Source: Natronorubrum sediminis (lineage in GTDB: Archaea > Halobacteriota > Halobacteria > Halobacteriales > Natrialbaceae). From it: DNA of 64,000 nt. The notes under the pieces are model-generated. The model was not told where the DNA came from. It searched no databases and saw nothing but the letters and a program-made list of their open reading frames with translations. Positions within the stretch are counted from its first letter, which is position 1; each line of letters starts with the position of its first letter. A program made the translations under genes and the position numbers. The stretch spans positions 930,001-994,000 of the forward strand of contig NZ_FNWL01000001.1 of the NCBI RefSeq assembly GCF_900108095.1, given 5' to 3'. This document shows positions 1 through 9,067 of this stretch, piece by piece.

Positions 1-6
1 TGGCAA

Positions 7-336
7 TTAGACGTCGGTTCGAGCGCTGTCGCCTGACTCGACGCGAGCGGCTGTCGATTTGGAGACCGCTGTCCCATCGATCGCAATCTCGAGGCCGTTC
101 TCGACCTTGACGACGATGTCGTGTCCGTCGTAGCTGAATTCGAGGTGACCAGAGCGGGAGCCGTGTCGTCGGGTCGGTTCGAACAGGGCGTCCAGCGAAT
201 CGGGATCGATCCACTCGTACAGTGGTGGGAGTTCGGTTACGGGAACTTCCCGTCGGTCCGCGACCGCTGTGACGACCGCGACGCTTACGGATTCATCGAG
301 GCCGCTCTCAGTCGAACCGATGGATAGATCGCTCAC
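7..336 (-). CDS. HalOD1 output domain protein
   Basis: This is a 109-residue protein starting at GTG, with a GGGGTGA ribosome-binding-like stretch just upstream. The core reads SVAVVTAVADRREV, then TELPPLYEWIDPDSLDALF, then a glycine/serine loop and SGHLEFSYDGHDIVV. That order is typical of the haloarchaeal HalOD1 output domain, a small alpha/beta module found alone or attached to signalling proteins. Standalone members have no known biochemical activity, and there is no receiver or membrane segment here. The gene lies at the window edge, so its upstream neighbours cannot be judged. The family call is from pattern recognition. The function is unknown. Confidence 0.8.
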   Translation of the reverse strand: MSDLSIGSTESGLDESVSVAVVTAVADRREVPVTELPPLYEWIDPDSLDALFEPTRRHGSRSGHLEFSYDGHDIVVKVENGLEIAIDGTAVSKSTAARVESGDSARTDV

Positions 337-599
337 GCTTCACCCCAACGTTCGGGAAGGGAAAAATGTAGTGGCCGTGTGTCATGATTGATCAGCGGTT
401 TAGATGTCCCTGTATCGCTGTGAATTCGCCAGTAGTGGGTCGTTCTCGCTACAATAATTCCAACATCACAGCACTCGAGGTCGATTCCGGCGAGCGACTC
501 GAGGGACGCTCGAGAGGCAGGCAGTTCGAACTGGCCGGATCGAGTCGAATCCGTCGGAGATCAGAAACAGCAAAGACGACCGCGACACCTGCATCGACT

Positions 600-962
600 A
601 TGTTCGAGGTAACGTCGCTCGCTTTCGGCCTCCTCATCACCGTGTTGTTCGGTTCGTGGCTCGTGAACCGAGTACGTGGGGGGAGCAACTCGTCGGATCG
701 ACAGCAATCGTACGAACGTCACCGGGACGCTCAACAACGTGAAGCGCCGGTCGAAATCGGTGACAGCCACGACGTTGCCGTCCAGGAGTTTACCGAACAC
801 CACACCGGCGAGCGACAGGCCGTCTGCAAGGTCCAGGGATTCGTTGTCTTCGTCGAGAACATTCCCGACGGCCTCGCCGTCGGCGACGTAATCGAAGTCA
901 CGATCCTCTCGTTCAACCGCGGACACACCTCCGCGACGGCGACCTTCGAGCGCCGCGCCTGA
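600..962 (+). CDS. Membrane-anchored TRAM domain protein
   Basis: The likely start is the ATG at 600, giving 120 residues. The frame is open further upstream, but that extension is arginine/serine rich and unlike haloarchaeal protein. Residues 1-21 form a hydrophobic segment (FEVTSLAFGLLITVLFGSWLV), suggesting an N-terminal membrane anchor. Residues about 50-118 form a TRAM domain: VGDSHDVAVQEF-like start, GERQAVCKVQGFVVFVENIPDG, then GDVIEVTILSF and TSATATFE. TRAM domains are OB-like RNA-binding modules fused to tRNA-modifying enzymes. Haloarchaea also carry single-domain versions thought to act as RNA chaperones. Archaeosine synthase follows 79 bases downstream on the same strand, so an RNA-related role is plausible but inferred. 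Confidence 0.8.
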   Translation: MFEVTSLAFGLLITVLFGSWLVNRVRGGSNSSDRQQSYERHRDAQQREAPVEIGDSHDVAVQEFTEHHTGERQAVCKVQGFVVFVENIPDGLAVGDVIEVTILSFNRGHTSATATFERRA

Positions 963-1041
963 TTCGTCGCTGCCTGAATGGTCCCTCCTCCCGATGATCG
1001 CTATCGACAGCCTCTTTCGCGCGCCCCCGCCATAATCGAGT

Positions 1042-2799
1042 ATGACCGATTACTTCGAAGTCCACGAGCGCGACGGGGCCGCTCGAGTGGGCGAACTCCG
1101 CCTCGAGTCGTCCGTGACGACCCCGGCGCTCGTCGACGATGTCCTCGCTGACGCCGGCTCGCTCTGGAGCGGCGAACGGGAGGTCCCTACGGGAGACGAC
1201 TCCCAACTCACCGTACTCCCCCACCGGGCGTTCCCCGGCGGGACGGCCGACGAGGTTCAAGAATCGTTCGCCGTCGACCATCCGGACGTCGACTACCCGA
1301 GCGTCGCCGTCGTCTCGAGCGAGCACGTGAGGGCCCAAGAGACCGACGCCTACGCCGTCTCCGACGTGCAGTCGATTACGGGCCACGGGGCGGCGCTCGT
1401 CGACGCCGTCGTCTCCGTCCGCGAGGAGATTCCGACCGACACCGCGCTCTTTTTCTCCGGTGTCGCTACGCCTCGAAACGTTGCCCTCCTCGCCTACGCG
1501 GGCGTCGATTTGTTCGACGAGACCGCGGCCGTCGTGAAGGGAACCGAGGGACGGTATCTCACCACCGACGAGGCCTACTTCCTCGAGGACCTCGCGGAAC
1601 TGCCGTGCTCGTGTCCGGTCTGTCAGAAACCACGCGAGGAGTTCACTCGACAGGACTGTGCCGAACACAACGCCAACGCGCTCGCGGCCGAACTCGCCAT
1701 CGTCCGCCGTCGGATTCGAGACGGGCGACTCCGCGATTACGTCGAAGGACAGGCCCGCCAGGACCAGTGGCTCACCGCCGCCATGCGCGAACTCGATTCC
1801 CAGTGGGGCTACCTCGAGGAGCGAACCCCAATCTTGCGAGACGCCGAGATTTCGGCGGCGACCGAGGACACCCTGCGTCGCGTCGAGATCCAGCGCTACG
1901 CGGATCGCGTGACGAGTCGCTACCGCAACCGGTTCAAGAACCCGCTCGTTCTCGTCCCCTGCTCGGCCGCCAAACCCTACAGCGAGTCCCAGAGCCACCG
2001 CCAGTTCCACGACGCCATCCAGTGGCGCGCCCACCTCGTCTCGATGACGAGTCCCATCGGCGTCGTTCCCCAGGAACTCGAGACGACGTACCCGGCCCAA
2101 CACTACGACACCGTCGTCACGGGTCGCTGGTCCGAGGACGAAAAACAGTTCGTGAGCACGGTCCTCGAGCGCTACCTCGAGCGAAACGAGTACCCCGACA
2201 TCATCGCCCACGTTCCCGGCGAGGGCTATCGCGACATCGTCGGCCGCGTCGAAGACGAACTCGACCTCGAGATTACCTACACCGTCCCCGAGGGCGGTCA
2301 CCCGACCGACGAGGAGTCGCTCGCGAACCTCTCGAGTGCGCTGTCGGGAGAACTGAAGTACTCGAAGCGCGAGCGCGAGCACAACACCGTCCGCGCCCTC
2401 GCAGATTACCTGCTCGGCGACGGTGCCGGCGACGACCTCTTTACCGACATCCAGACGACCAGTCGGTATCCGAAAATTCAGGTTCGAAACGACGAGGAGA
2501 CACAACTGGCGACGATGGTGCCCCAGTACGGGACGCTTTCGTTCACCCTCGAGGGGGCGAAACGCTGGGTTGGGAGTGACGTTCCGACGAAACGAATCGA
2601 AATCGACGGCTTCGTTCCACACGGCAGCGTCCTCGCACCCGGCATCGTCGACGCCGACGAGGACATCCGCGTCGGCGACGAGGTCGTCGTCGAGGGGCCG
2701 AAGGCGTTCGGAATCGGCCGCGCGGAGATGTTCGGCCGAGAGATGAAAGAGAGCACGCGCGGCATCGCCGCCGAAATTCGACACGTCGAAGAGAAATAA
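1042..2799 (+). CDS. arcS: Archaeosine synthase ArcS
   Basis: The 585-residue protein belongs to the TgtA2/ArcS family, which acts after TgtA has put preQ0 at G15 of tRNA. ArcS attaches lysine to preQ0, and the radical SAM enzyme RaSEA then cleaves the adduct to archaeosine. Visible features are an N-terminal TGT-like domain (LFFSGVATPRNVALLAYAG near residues 133-155), a Cys-rich CSCPVC...DC...H zinc region near 188-215, and the diagnostic PCSAAKPYSESQSH motif near residue 306. A C-terminal PUA RNA-binding domain covers about 500-585 (KRIEIDGFV...GSVLAPGIVDAD...GDEVVV). It lacks the TgtA transglycosylase catalytic aspartates in their usual context, as expected for ArcS. The RaSEA gene lies in this window at 26505-27623. 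Confidence 0.93.
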   Translation: MTDYFEVHERDGAARVGELRLESSVTTPALVDDVLADAGSLWSGEREVPTGDDSQLTVLPHRAFPGGTADEVQESFAVDHPDVDYPSVAVVSSEHVRAQETDAYAVSDVQSITGHGAALVDAVVSVREEIPTDTALFFSGVATPRNVALLAYAGVDLFDETAAVVKGTEGRYLTTDEAYFLEDLAELPCSCPVCQKPREEFTRQDCAEHNANALAAELAIVRRRIRDGRLRDYVEGQARQDQWLTAAMRELDSQWGYLEERTPILRDAEISAATEDTLRRVEIQRYADRVTSRYRNRFKNPLVLVPCSAAKPYSESQSHRQFHDAIQWRAHLVSMTSPIGVVPQELETTYPAQHYDTVVTGRWSEDEKQFVSTVLERYLERNEYPDIIAHVPGEGYRDIVGRVEDELDLEITYTVPEGGHPTDEESLANLSSALSGELKYSKREREHNTVRALADYLLGDGAGDDLFTDIQTTSRYPKIQVRNDEETQLATMVPQYGTLSFTLEGAKRWVGSDVPTKRIEIDGFVPHGSVLAPGIVDADEDIRVGDEVVVEGPKAFGIGRAEMFGREMKESTRGIAAEIRHVEEK

Positions 2800-2812
2800 C
2801 GCGCCCGCACAG

Positions 2813-2828
2813 TCACTTCCCGAAGTGA
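2813..2828. terminator. Short perfect palindrome after arcS
   Basis: TCACTTC-cc-GAAGTGA is a seven-base inverted repeat with a two-base centre, starting 13 bases after the arcS stop codon. It could help end transcription or be chance. There is no strong T tract behind it. Confidence 0.3.
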
Positions 2829-2998
2829 TTCGCCGCCCGTGTTTTGTTCGCCGAGTTGGCTGTTGAAGAGTAATTGAACGAATACCGAGCCAATTAGCGA
2901 TTGACCTGGGTGAACCCGTCACTATCTGGGTTCAAGCGTATCAGTGCCGCTCCAAATGGTGCTCGTAACGAAGGGTGAAATTGCCGTGGACGTGGTAC

Positions 2999-3910
2999 AT
3001 GACGAAGCCGTCGACAGTTGGGATTTTAGCCGAACCGTTTCTCTACGAGTGGCAGGTGCGTGCGATCGAGCGGCTACAACGTGAGGCCGACGTGACGATT
3101 CCGCTGGTCGTCGTCAACTCGAGCACCGAGGAGTACGACGCCGAATCCTGGAACAAAAAGTCACGCCTCGAGTTCGAAGACGTCCGACAGTTTTTCAAAA
3201 TTGCCCAACGAGAGCGGGCGTGGGCGTTCGTCCTCGCGGAACGGACCCTCGGTCGAGTGGCCGGTGACGATCAGAAACGATGGCATCGCCACTCGATCGA
3301 GAACATCGACTGCCTCGCCGACGCCGAGCACGTCCGCTGTACGCCGCTGGCCGACGGCAACTGGAACGAACTGCCGGACGACGTCGTTGACCGTCTCGCC
3401 GCCGACTGCGACGTCGTCGTCCGCTTCGGCTTCGGCCTCATCCGCGGTGACGTCCTCACCGCGCCGGAGTACGGTGTCGTGAGTTTCCACCCGGCCGACA
3501 TTCGACGATACCGCGGCATGGGGCCGCCGGTCGCCTTCCACGACGGCAGAACTCGAGCCGGTTCGACACTCCAGCGACTGGACGAGTCGATCGATGGCGG
3601 CGAAATCGTCGCGTACGAAGACGTCTCTATCAGCAACTGTCACACGCTCTGGGAGGTTTTCGACCGCCTCGCAGCCCTCCAGGTCGACCTCCTGACGAGG
3701 GGCATCTCGAACCTACAAGATCCGACGTTCGACCCCGCGGTCGTTCCGGACCACCAACTCGGTGAGTTCTACTCCCGCGATCTGCGACGCTCTGGCGCGT
3801 TCGCCGGCCGTATCCTCGCGAAAAACTGCACCGGACGCCTCCAGCGGCGACTCGAGCGAAGCCAGTCCTCGAATCGAATCGTGGAGTATCTCAGCCGGTG
3901 GACGAACTGA
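2999..3910 (+). CDS. Formyltransferase-like protein
   Basis: The preferred start is ATG at 2999 (303 residues, MTKPSTVGILAEPFLYEWQ). A GTG at 2975 would add eight residues rich in Trp. The second half has the formyltransferase fold seen in methionyl-tRNA and GAR formyltransferases: VVSFHPADIRRYRGMGPPVAFHDGR near 167-190, followed by a QRLDESIDGGEIVA strand typical of the folate-type formyltransferase core. The His of SFHP corresponds to the catalytic His of the N...H...D set, and the Asp of ESIDGGEI may supply the acid. The N-terminal 100 residues are not standard. Substrate is unknown: sugar-nucleotide and amino-acid formyltransferases look alike at this level. It is convergent with the response regulator gene downstream. 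Confidence 0.72.
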   Translation: MTKPSTVGILAEPFLYEWQVRAIERLQREADVTIPLVVVNSSTEEYDAESWNKKSRLEFEDVRQFFKIAQRERAWAFVLAERTLGRVAGDDQKRWHRHSIENIDCLADAEHVRCTPLADGNWNELPDDVVDRLAADCDVVVRFGFGLIRGDVLTAPEYGVVSFHPADIRRYRGMGPPVAFHDGRTRAGSTLQRLDESIDGGEIVAYEDVSISNCHTLWEVFDRLAALQVDLLTRGISNLQDPTFDPAVVPDHQLGEFYSRDLRRSGAFAGRILAKNCTGRLQRRLERSQSSNRIVEYLSRWTN

Positions 3911-3922
3911 GTACTGCCTCGC

Positions 3923-5614
3923 TCACTCCTCGCCGAGAACCGAATCGAAGAACTTCCGTTCTGCCGTCCGCAGGTGCTGGTTGAACGTCGCCGGCGCGAT
4001 GCCGAGTCGCTCGGAAATTTCCTCGCCGGTGCTTTCGCGGGGCCAGTCGAAGTAACCCGCGAAGTACGCCGTCTCGAGTGCAGCACGTTGCTTATCGGTG
4101 AGGTCGTCGTCGAGGACCGACGTGGACCCCGACTCACTCGGCGTGTTTCGGTCGCTGGTCCGCTGGGCGAGGTAGGTGACGTCGTCGCGTTGCTCGTTGA
4201 TGAGTTCGATCATCTGGCGCGTGTCTCGGCCGCGAGGGAGTTCGACGACGAACCGGAACTCGCCGTCGTCGATCGTTGCCGACTGAACGCGCCCGCCGTG
4301 TGTCGCGATCGTCTCGAACAGCGAGACGGCCGCCGGGGCGACGAGTTCGAACTGGAACTCGTCGCGGCGCACGGTGAGGAATCGAACCTCACTGAACCCC
4401 TCGGTTTCCCCGATCGTCTCCTGGAACGTCTCCTGCTCGACGTTGGACGCCGAACCGTACGCGAGCAGCGTCTCGTCGCCGTGAATCAGCTGCTCGAGTT
4501 CGATCGTACACTCCTCGTCCGTCGACAGTTGCACGAGTGGCTCCGCTAACTCCTCGATCCGGAACTCGAGTTCGATGACCGCGTTGCTGACGAGCGCGTC
4601 CTTGCGTTCGATCGCCGTAATCGCGTGGGCGATCACGTCCCCGATCCGGGAGAGAATCGTCGTCTCCGGGCTGGTAAACGACCGCGGTGACTCGGCGTAG
4701 ATTCCTAACACACCATAGACGAGATCCTCGTGAATGAGTGGGATCGCCGCCACCGAGCGATACCCTCGCTCGAGGGCCTCCTCACTCCACGGGTCGAACT
4801 CGCTGTCTCGTTCGATATCGTTTACGACCTGAACCTGTCCGGTCCTGATCGCCGTTCCGGCCGGCCCCCGTCCGATCGGATCGTCCTCGTCGACGCTGAT
4901 CTCGACGGCGTCGAGATAGCCCGCTTCGACGCCCGCTGCGGCGGCCGGAACGACGTGATCGCTCCCCGGGTTGACGCTGCCGATCCAGGCGAAGCGATAG
5001 GCGTCGTCTTCGGCCAGTCGTTCACAGACGCGCTGTTCTAACTCCGAGCGCGTCTCGGTCGGGATGACGGCGTGCGTGATGTCGTGGCCGATTCGATTGA
5101 GGAGATTGAGCGCCTCTAACTGCTCGCGCTGGCGACGGCGTTCGCGCTCCTGTCGGGCGCGTTCGATCGCGTGGTGAATCGTCCGCACGAGCAACTCACT
5201 CGTCACCTCGTCTTTGACGAGGAAGTCCTGTGCGCCGCGTTGGATCGCCTCGACGCCGACTTGCTGATCTCGAACGCCGGTCAAGACGACGATAGGCGTC
5301 TCCTCGATCGCCTCGTGAACGGTTTCGAGCGTGTCCAACCCGCCACTGTCGGGCAAGTTCAAGTCGAGCAACACTACGTCCGCGTCACCCTCCTCGAGCG
5401 TCTCGAGTCCCTCCTCGAGTCGCGTCTCGCGGGTGATTTCGGGTGTCCGGCCCGCAGACTCGTCCGAACTGACCCGCTGGGCGAGTTCTTCGGTGTCACG
5501 GAGCATCTCCTGGATGAGTCGTGCGTCACCGGGGTTGTCCTCGATCAAGAGGACATCTAGCGTGGCCGTCTCTGTCGTGGCGTCGGATTCTGTCTGTGTA
5601 GATGGGTCGCTCAT
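3923..5614 (-). CDS. Response regulator with GAF and Bat-type HTH-10 domains
   Basis: The ATG at 5614 overlaps the stop of the upstream receiver gene by four bases (ATGA), which decides the start and gives 563 residues. A receiver domain covers about 18-150, with acidic pocket ED at 25-26, phospho-acceptor D84 in VVLLDLNLPD, T112 and K134. A GAF-like sensor follows (about 165-330), then a bacterio-opsin-activator-type region and a C-terminal HTH-10 DNA-binding domain about 505-555 (LTDKQRAALETAYFAGYFDWPR, then GIAPATFNQHLRTAERK). This architecture links phosphorylation by the neighbouring kinase directly to transcription. Most haloarchaeal receivers lack a DNA-binding output, so this is the likely effector of the operon. 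Confidence 0.88.
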   Translation of the reverse strand: MSDPSTQTESDATTETATLDVLLIEDNPGDARLIQEMLRDTEELAQRVSSDESAGRTPEITRETRLEEGLETLEEGDADVVLLDLNLPDSGGLDTLETVHEAIEETPIVVLTGVRDQQVGVEAIQRGAQDFLVKDEVTSELLVRTIHHAIERARQERERRRQREQLEALNLLNRIGHDITHAVIPTETRSELEQRVCERLAEDDAYRFAWIGSVNPGSDHVVPAAAAGVEAGYLDAVEISVDEDDPIGRGPAGTAIRTGQVQVVNDIERDSEFDPWSEEALERGYRSVAAIPLIHEDLVYGVLGIYAESPRSFTSPETTILSRIGDVIAHAITAIERKDALVSNAVIELEFRIEELAEPLVQLSTDEECTIELEQLIHGDETLLAYGSASNVEQETFQETIGETEGFSEVRFLTVRRDEFQFELVAPAAVSLFETIATHGGRVQSATIDDGEFRFVVELPRGRDTRQMIELINEQRDDVTYLAQRTSDRNTPSESGSTSVLDDDLTDKQRAALETAYFAGYFDWPRESTGEEISERLGIAPATFNQHLRTAERKFFDSVLGEE

Positions 5615-6075
5615 GAGTACTCTCCGTGGTGTGGCAATCGAACGGCCGAGAGCCAGAACCGCTCGAATGCGTGGACGGTCTCGATGAACTCGTCCGGATC
5701 GACCGGTTTCGTCAGGTACGCGTTCGCGTGCAGTTCGTACGATCTGAGCACGTCCGCTTCGGCTCGAGAACTCGTCAAGACGATGACTGGAATCGAGCGG
5801 AGATCCGGATCGGATTTGAGTTCCTGGAGGACCGCCTCGCCGCTTTTTTGTGGCAAGTTGAGGTCCAACAGGATGAGGTCCGGCTGCGGCGCGTGTTCGT
5901 ACTCGTTTCGCTGGTAACAAAAGTCGAGGGCTTCAGTTCCGTCCGGAACGACGTGTAAGTCGTTCTCGATCTGTGCTTGTTTGAACGCTTCTTCGGTCAG
6001 TCGAACGTCACCCGGGTTGTCCTCGACGAGGAGGATCTGTGCTGACTCGAGAGAAGACTGTCTGCGATTAGTCAT
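5611..6075 (-). CDS. Stand-alone response regulator receiver (Rcp1-like)
   Basis: The 154-residue single-domain receiver has acidic residues ED at 19-20, phospho-acceptor D71 in LILLDLNLPQ, switch Thr in VIVLTSS and Lys in AYLTKPVD. The long LNLPQKSGEAVLQELKSD version is typical of the Rcp1/CheY-like proteins encoded beside phytochrome-like and PAS/GAF kinases. It overlaps the kinase upstream and the receiver-HTH gene downstream by four bases each (ATGA on both sides), indicating translational coupling. It may accept phosphate from the kinase and act as a shuttle or sink. Confidence 0.92.
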   Translation of the reverse strand: MTNRRQSSLESAQILLVEDNPGDVRLTEEAFKQAQIENDLHVVPDGTEALDFCYQRNEYEHAPQPDLILLDLNLPQKSGEAVLQELKSDPDLRSIPVIVLTSSRAEADVLRSYELHANAYLTKPVDPDEFIETVHAFERFWLSAVRLPHHGEYS

Positions 6076-8951
6076 TTGCTTACAGGTGTAGTCGTGGATG
6101 CAGTTTCCGGCGGTGCTGGCAACGTCACGGTAAACCTCGCCCCCTCACCAGGCTCCGAGACGACGCGAATGTCGCCATCGTGTCGTTCGACGATGCGCTG
6201 ACAGAGTGCGAGTCCGATTCCAGTTCCGGCGTACTCGTCGACGCTGTGTAATCGATCGAACACCTGAAAGATGCGATCTGCGTTGTCCGGATCGATCCCA
6301 ATCCCGTGGTCTCGAACTGAAATATGCCACTCGTGACCGTCTCTTTCGGCGAACACAGCTATCTGTGGTGATTGCTCACCGGAGTACGTGAGTGCATTAT
6401 CGAGCAAGTTTTGAAACACTTGCCGAAGCTGTCCCGGATCGCCATATACCGACGGGAGTGACTCGATGGTAATAGCAGCCCCGGTTTCCTCGATTCGAAC
6501 CTCGAGATCGGTCACTACGTCCTCGAGGATGACCTCACAGTCGACGACCTCGAACGGATTTCCTTGCGTGTCGACTCGCGAATACGCGAGCAGCCCGTCG
6601 ATCATCTCTTGCATCCGCGAGGCCCCATCGACCGCGTACTCGATGAACTCGTCTGCGTCCTCGTCCAGTTCCTCGGCGTAGCGATGCTCGAGGAGCGTCA
6701 GGTAACTCGTGACCATCCGCAACGGCTCCTGTAGGTCGTGAGAGGCGGCGTAGGCGAACTGCTCGAGGCGTTCGTTCGACGACTCGAGTTCGTCTACGAG
6801 CTCCTCGCGCCGGCGTTCGTCTGCTCGTCGATCGGAGATGTCGCGCCCGACGCCGGTCAACACCGGCTCTCCGGAAGGGTCCTCGAGCGTACTCGCGATG
6901 AACTCGTAGGGGATCGTCTCACCGGATTTCGTCACGAGGTTTGTCTCGGCCCGCGCGTACCCGGTCTCGAACGCCGTTCCGATCACTTCGATCATCTGCT
7001 CGTGATCATCCTGGTCGAAGACGTCCATCGGCGTCATCGAGGCGATCTCCTCGTCCGTGTACCCCGTTACGTGACACAGCGTCTCGTTCCAGCGTTGGAA
7101 CGACCCGTCCTCGTCGACAACGTAAAAGACGTCGTCGATCGCGTCCAGAATGTCGTCGGTATACGCTTTGAATCGCTCGAGGTGGGCCTCGCGCTCGCGG
7201 AGTTTTTCCTCTTGTTCCTTGCGGGCGGTGACGTCCTGGACCATCACCATGCCGGCGAACACCGTTCCGTCGTCGTCTTCGACCGGGAGCGCGTACGCAA
7301 GCCACACTCGACCGTGAAGGTGGTACTCGAACCGTCGACGCTCACCCGAGAGCACGGCCCTGAAGTTCGACTCGAACGCCTCGCGCGTCTCACCCTCGTA
7401 TCGCTCCTCGACCGTCTGTCCGACAAGCGTCTCGATCGACACGTCGAGATCCTCGAGTACCCCGCCTCCGGCGAGCGTGTATCGGAGGTCGTCGTCGAAC
7501 AGTGCGACCATTCCGTTGGGGAAGTGTTCGATCAACGTTCGGTAGCGCTGTTCGCTCACCTCGAGTTCTCGTTTTCGTTGCTGGCGCTCGAGTTCGTAGC
7601 TCAGCCACTGCGTGAGCAACTCGACGAAGCCCCGCTCGGCGGGCGTAAACGCGACCGATCGAGGGTCTTCGTCGGCAAAGCACAGCGTTCCGAACAGGTC
7701 GTCGTCGACGTGGATCCTGCTGCCGAGGTAGCTATCGAAGTCCCACCTGTCGTAGGCGCGGTCGTCGGTCCACCCCTGTACGGGTGCGTTCGTGAGCACG
7801 AGCAACTCGTCGGAGTCGACCGTCTTTCGACAGTACGTTTCAGAGAGCTCCGTCACCGTCCCCGGCCGCAATCGCTCGTCGTCCCCGCTCGAGTGGACGA
7901 CCTCGAATCGATCGTTCTGTGGTTCGATATCGGCCATGAACCCGACCTCGAGACCGAGTCGTTCGCGGCCGATGTCGAGGAGTTCCTGAACCTTCTCCTC
8001 GAAGGTCCGCTCTCGATCCGCCGTGATCGCGTACAGTTGCTGTAACGTCTGGTTGGTCCGTTGGAGTTCCCGTTCCGTCTGCTTCCGGCTGGTAATATCT
8101 CGGAAGTAGATCGACAGTCCCGTCTCGGAGGGATACACGTTGACCTCGAACCAGGTCTCGAGTGGCGGGTAGTATTCTTCGAACGCCGTCGACTCCTGTG
8201 TCTCCATCGCCCGCCGGTACTCCTGGCCGAACGTCGAATCGATGGTCTCCGGAAACGCCTCCCAAAAATTCGTCCCGTGCAAATCTGCGTCCTCACAGTC
8301 GAGAAGTTCTCGAGCCCGGTCGTTGGCGTACGTGAACTGCCACTCCGTATCGAGACCGACGACCGCATCCGAGATCCGATCGACCGTCGTCTCGAGTTCC
8401 GTCTCGAGACGCTGGTGTTGTCGACGGTTCTGGACCGCCGACGCCAGCAGAGACGCGACGTCTTCGAGAAAGGCAACGTCGTGGTCGGCGAACTCCCGGT
8501 GTTCCGCCGTATACACGACGAACACACCCCACGGACCGCCATCAGATTCGATCGAGACGCCGACCCCACCGACGGCGTCGTGGGCGACGCTGAGCGACGA
8601 CTGCATTACGGTGTCGGCAGCATCGATATCGTCGACGATGACCGCCATATCGGTCTCGAGGGCGGTTCCAACAACCGTATCCGAGTCGAGGGGACCAACC
8701 TCCGTTCCGACGACACCGTTTCGCCACCCCTCGTCCGCTCTCATCACCATCGTTTCGCCCCCGTTTCGTGACTCCAGAACGCCACAATACGCGACGTCGA
8801 GGATGTCTCGAGTGGCACTGGTCGCCGCCGCCAATAGCGACTCGAGTTCGGTCGACTCGAGCGCGAGTTGACTCAGTTCTGCGACCACCTCCTGCTGTCG
8901 AATTCGAGATCGAAGTTGCCCTGGTGGCGGGTTGGACGCTGCCATACTCAA
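6072..8951 (-). CDS. Multi-sensor PAS/GAF histidine kinase
   Basis: The 959-residue cytoplasmic kinase has no membrane segment. Domains in order: GAF about 45-190, PAS about 200-295 ending DITSRKQTE, GAF about 305-460, PAS about 470-590 ending DVTARKEQE, PAS about 605-720 ending DISDRRADE. Then comes HisKA with phospho-acceptor H738 in AASHDLQEPLRMV, and a HATPase with N box NLLDNALTYS, G1 DHGIGI and G2 GTGIGLAL. The HDLQEPL box places it with phytochrome-like kinases. It starts a three-gene operon with two receivers. A TATA-like element lies about 25-33 bases upstream of the start. Its catalytic end is very like that of the kinase at 49537-51909. Confidence 0.93.
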   Translation of the reverse strand: MSMAASNPPPGQLRSRIRQQEVVAELSQLALESTELESLLAAATSATRDILDVAYCGVLESRNGGETMVMRADEGWRNGVVGTEVGPLDSDTVVGTALETDMAVIVDDIDAADTVMQSSLSVAHDAVGGVGVSIESDGGPWGVFVVYTAEHREFADHDVAFLEDVASLLASAVQNRRQHQRLETELETTVDRISDAVVGLDTEWQFTYANDRARELLDCEDADLHGTNFWEAFPETIDSTFGQEYRRAMETQESTAFEEYYPPLETWFEVNVYPSETGLSIYFRDITSRKQTERELQRTNQTLQQLYAITADRERTFEEKVQELLDIGRERLGLEVGFMADIEPQNDRFEVVHSSGDDERLRPGTVTELSETYCRKTVDSDELLVLTNAPVQGWTDDRAYDRWDFDSYLGSRIHVDDDLFGTLCFADEDPRSVAFTPAERGFVELLTQWLSYELERQQRKRELEVSEQRYRTLIEHFPNGMVALFDDDLRYTLAGGGVLEDLDVSIETLVGQTVEERYEGETREAFESNFRAVLSGERRRFEYHLHGRVWLAYALPVEDDDGTVFAGMVMVQDVTARKEQEEKLREREAHLERFKAYTDDILDAIDDVFYVVDEDGSFQRWNETLCHVTGYTDEEIASMTPMDVFDQDDHEQMIEVIGTAFETGYARAETNLVTKSGETIPYEFIASTLEDPSGEPVLTGVGRDISDRRADERRREELVDELESSNERLEQFAYAASHDLQEPLRMVTSYLTLLEHRYAEELDEDADEFIEYAVDGASRMQEMIDGLLAYSRVDTQGNPFEVVDCEVILEDVVTDLEVRIEETGAAITIESLPSVYGDPGQLRQVFQNLLDNALTYSGEQSPQIAVFAERDGHEWHISVRDHGIGIDPDNADRIFQVFDRLHSVDEYAGTGIGLALCQRIVERHDGDIRVVSEPGEGARFTVTLPAPPETASTTTPVSK

Positions 8952-8974
8952 TTGCTATCCACAAATCGACTCGC

Positions 8975-8985
8975 GAGTATAAATG
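8975..8985 (-). promoter_or_regulatory. TATA-like promoter of the kinase operon
   Basis: Read on the minus strand the stretch is CATTTATACTC, about 25-33 bases before the kinase ATG at 8951. That spacing fits a leaderless or nearly leaderless haloarchaeal transcript. Confidence 0.55.
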
Positions 8986-9067
8986 TGGTGCCCCGAAATC
9001 ACCGTTTGGAGGCACTATCACAGCCATAATACAGTTTCATCTACGGAACAGACGATGGGATGGTCAG

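Noticed and set aside
913-2922. A 669-residue open frame antisense to arcS
   Set aside because: It mirrors the third codon positions of arcS, is long because of high GC, and has no recognisable motif, whereas arcS has all family motifs on the plus strand.
6738-8045. A 435-residue open frame antisense to the 959-residue kinase
   Set aside because: The kinase on the other strand has complete PAS, HisKA and HATPase motifs. This frame has none.
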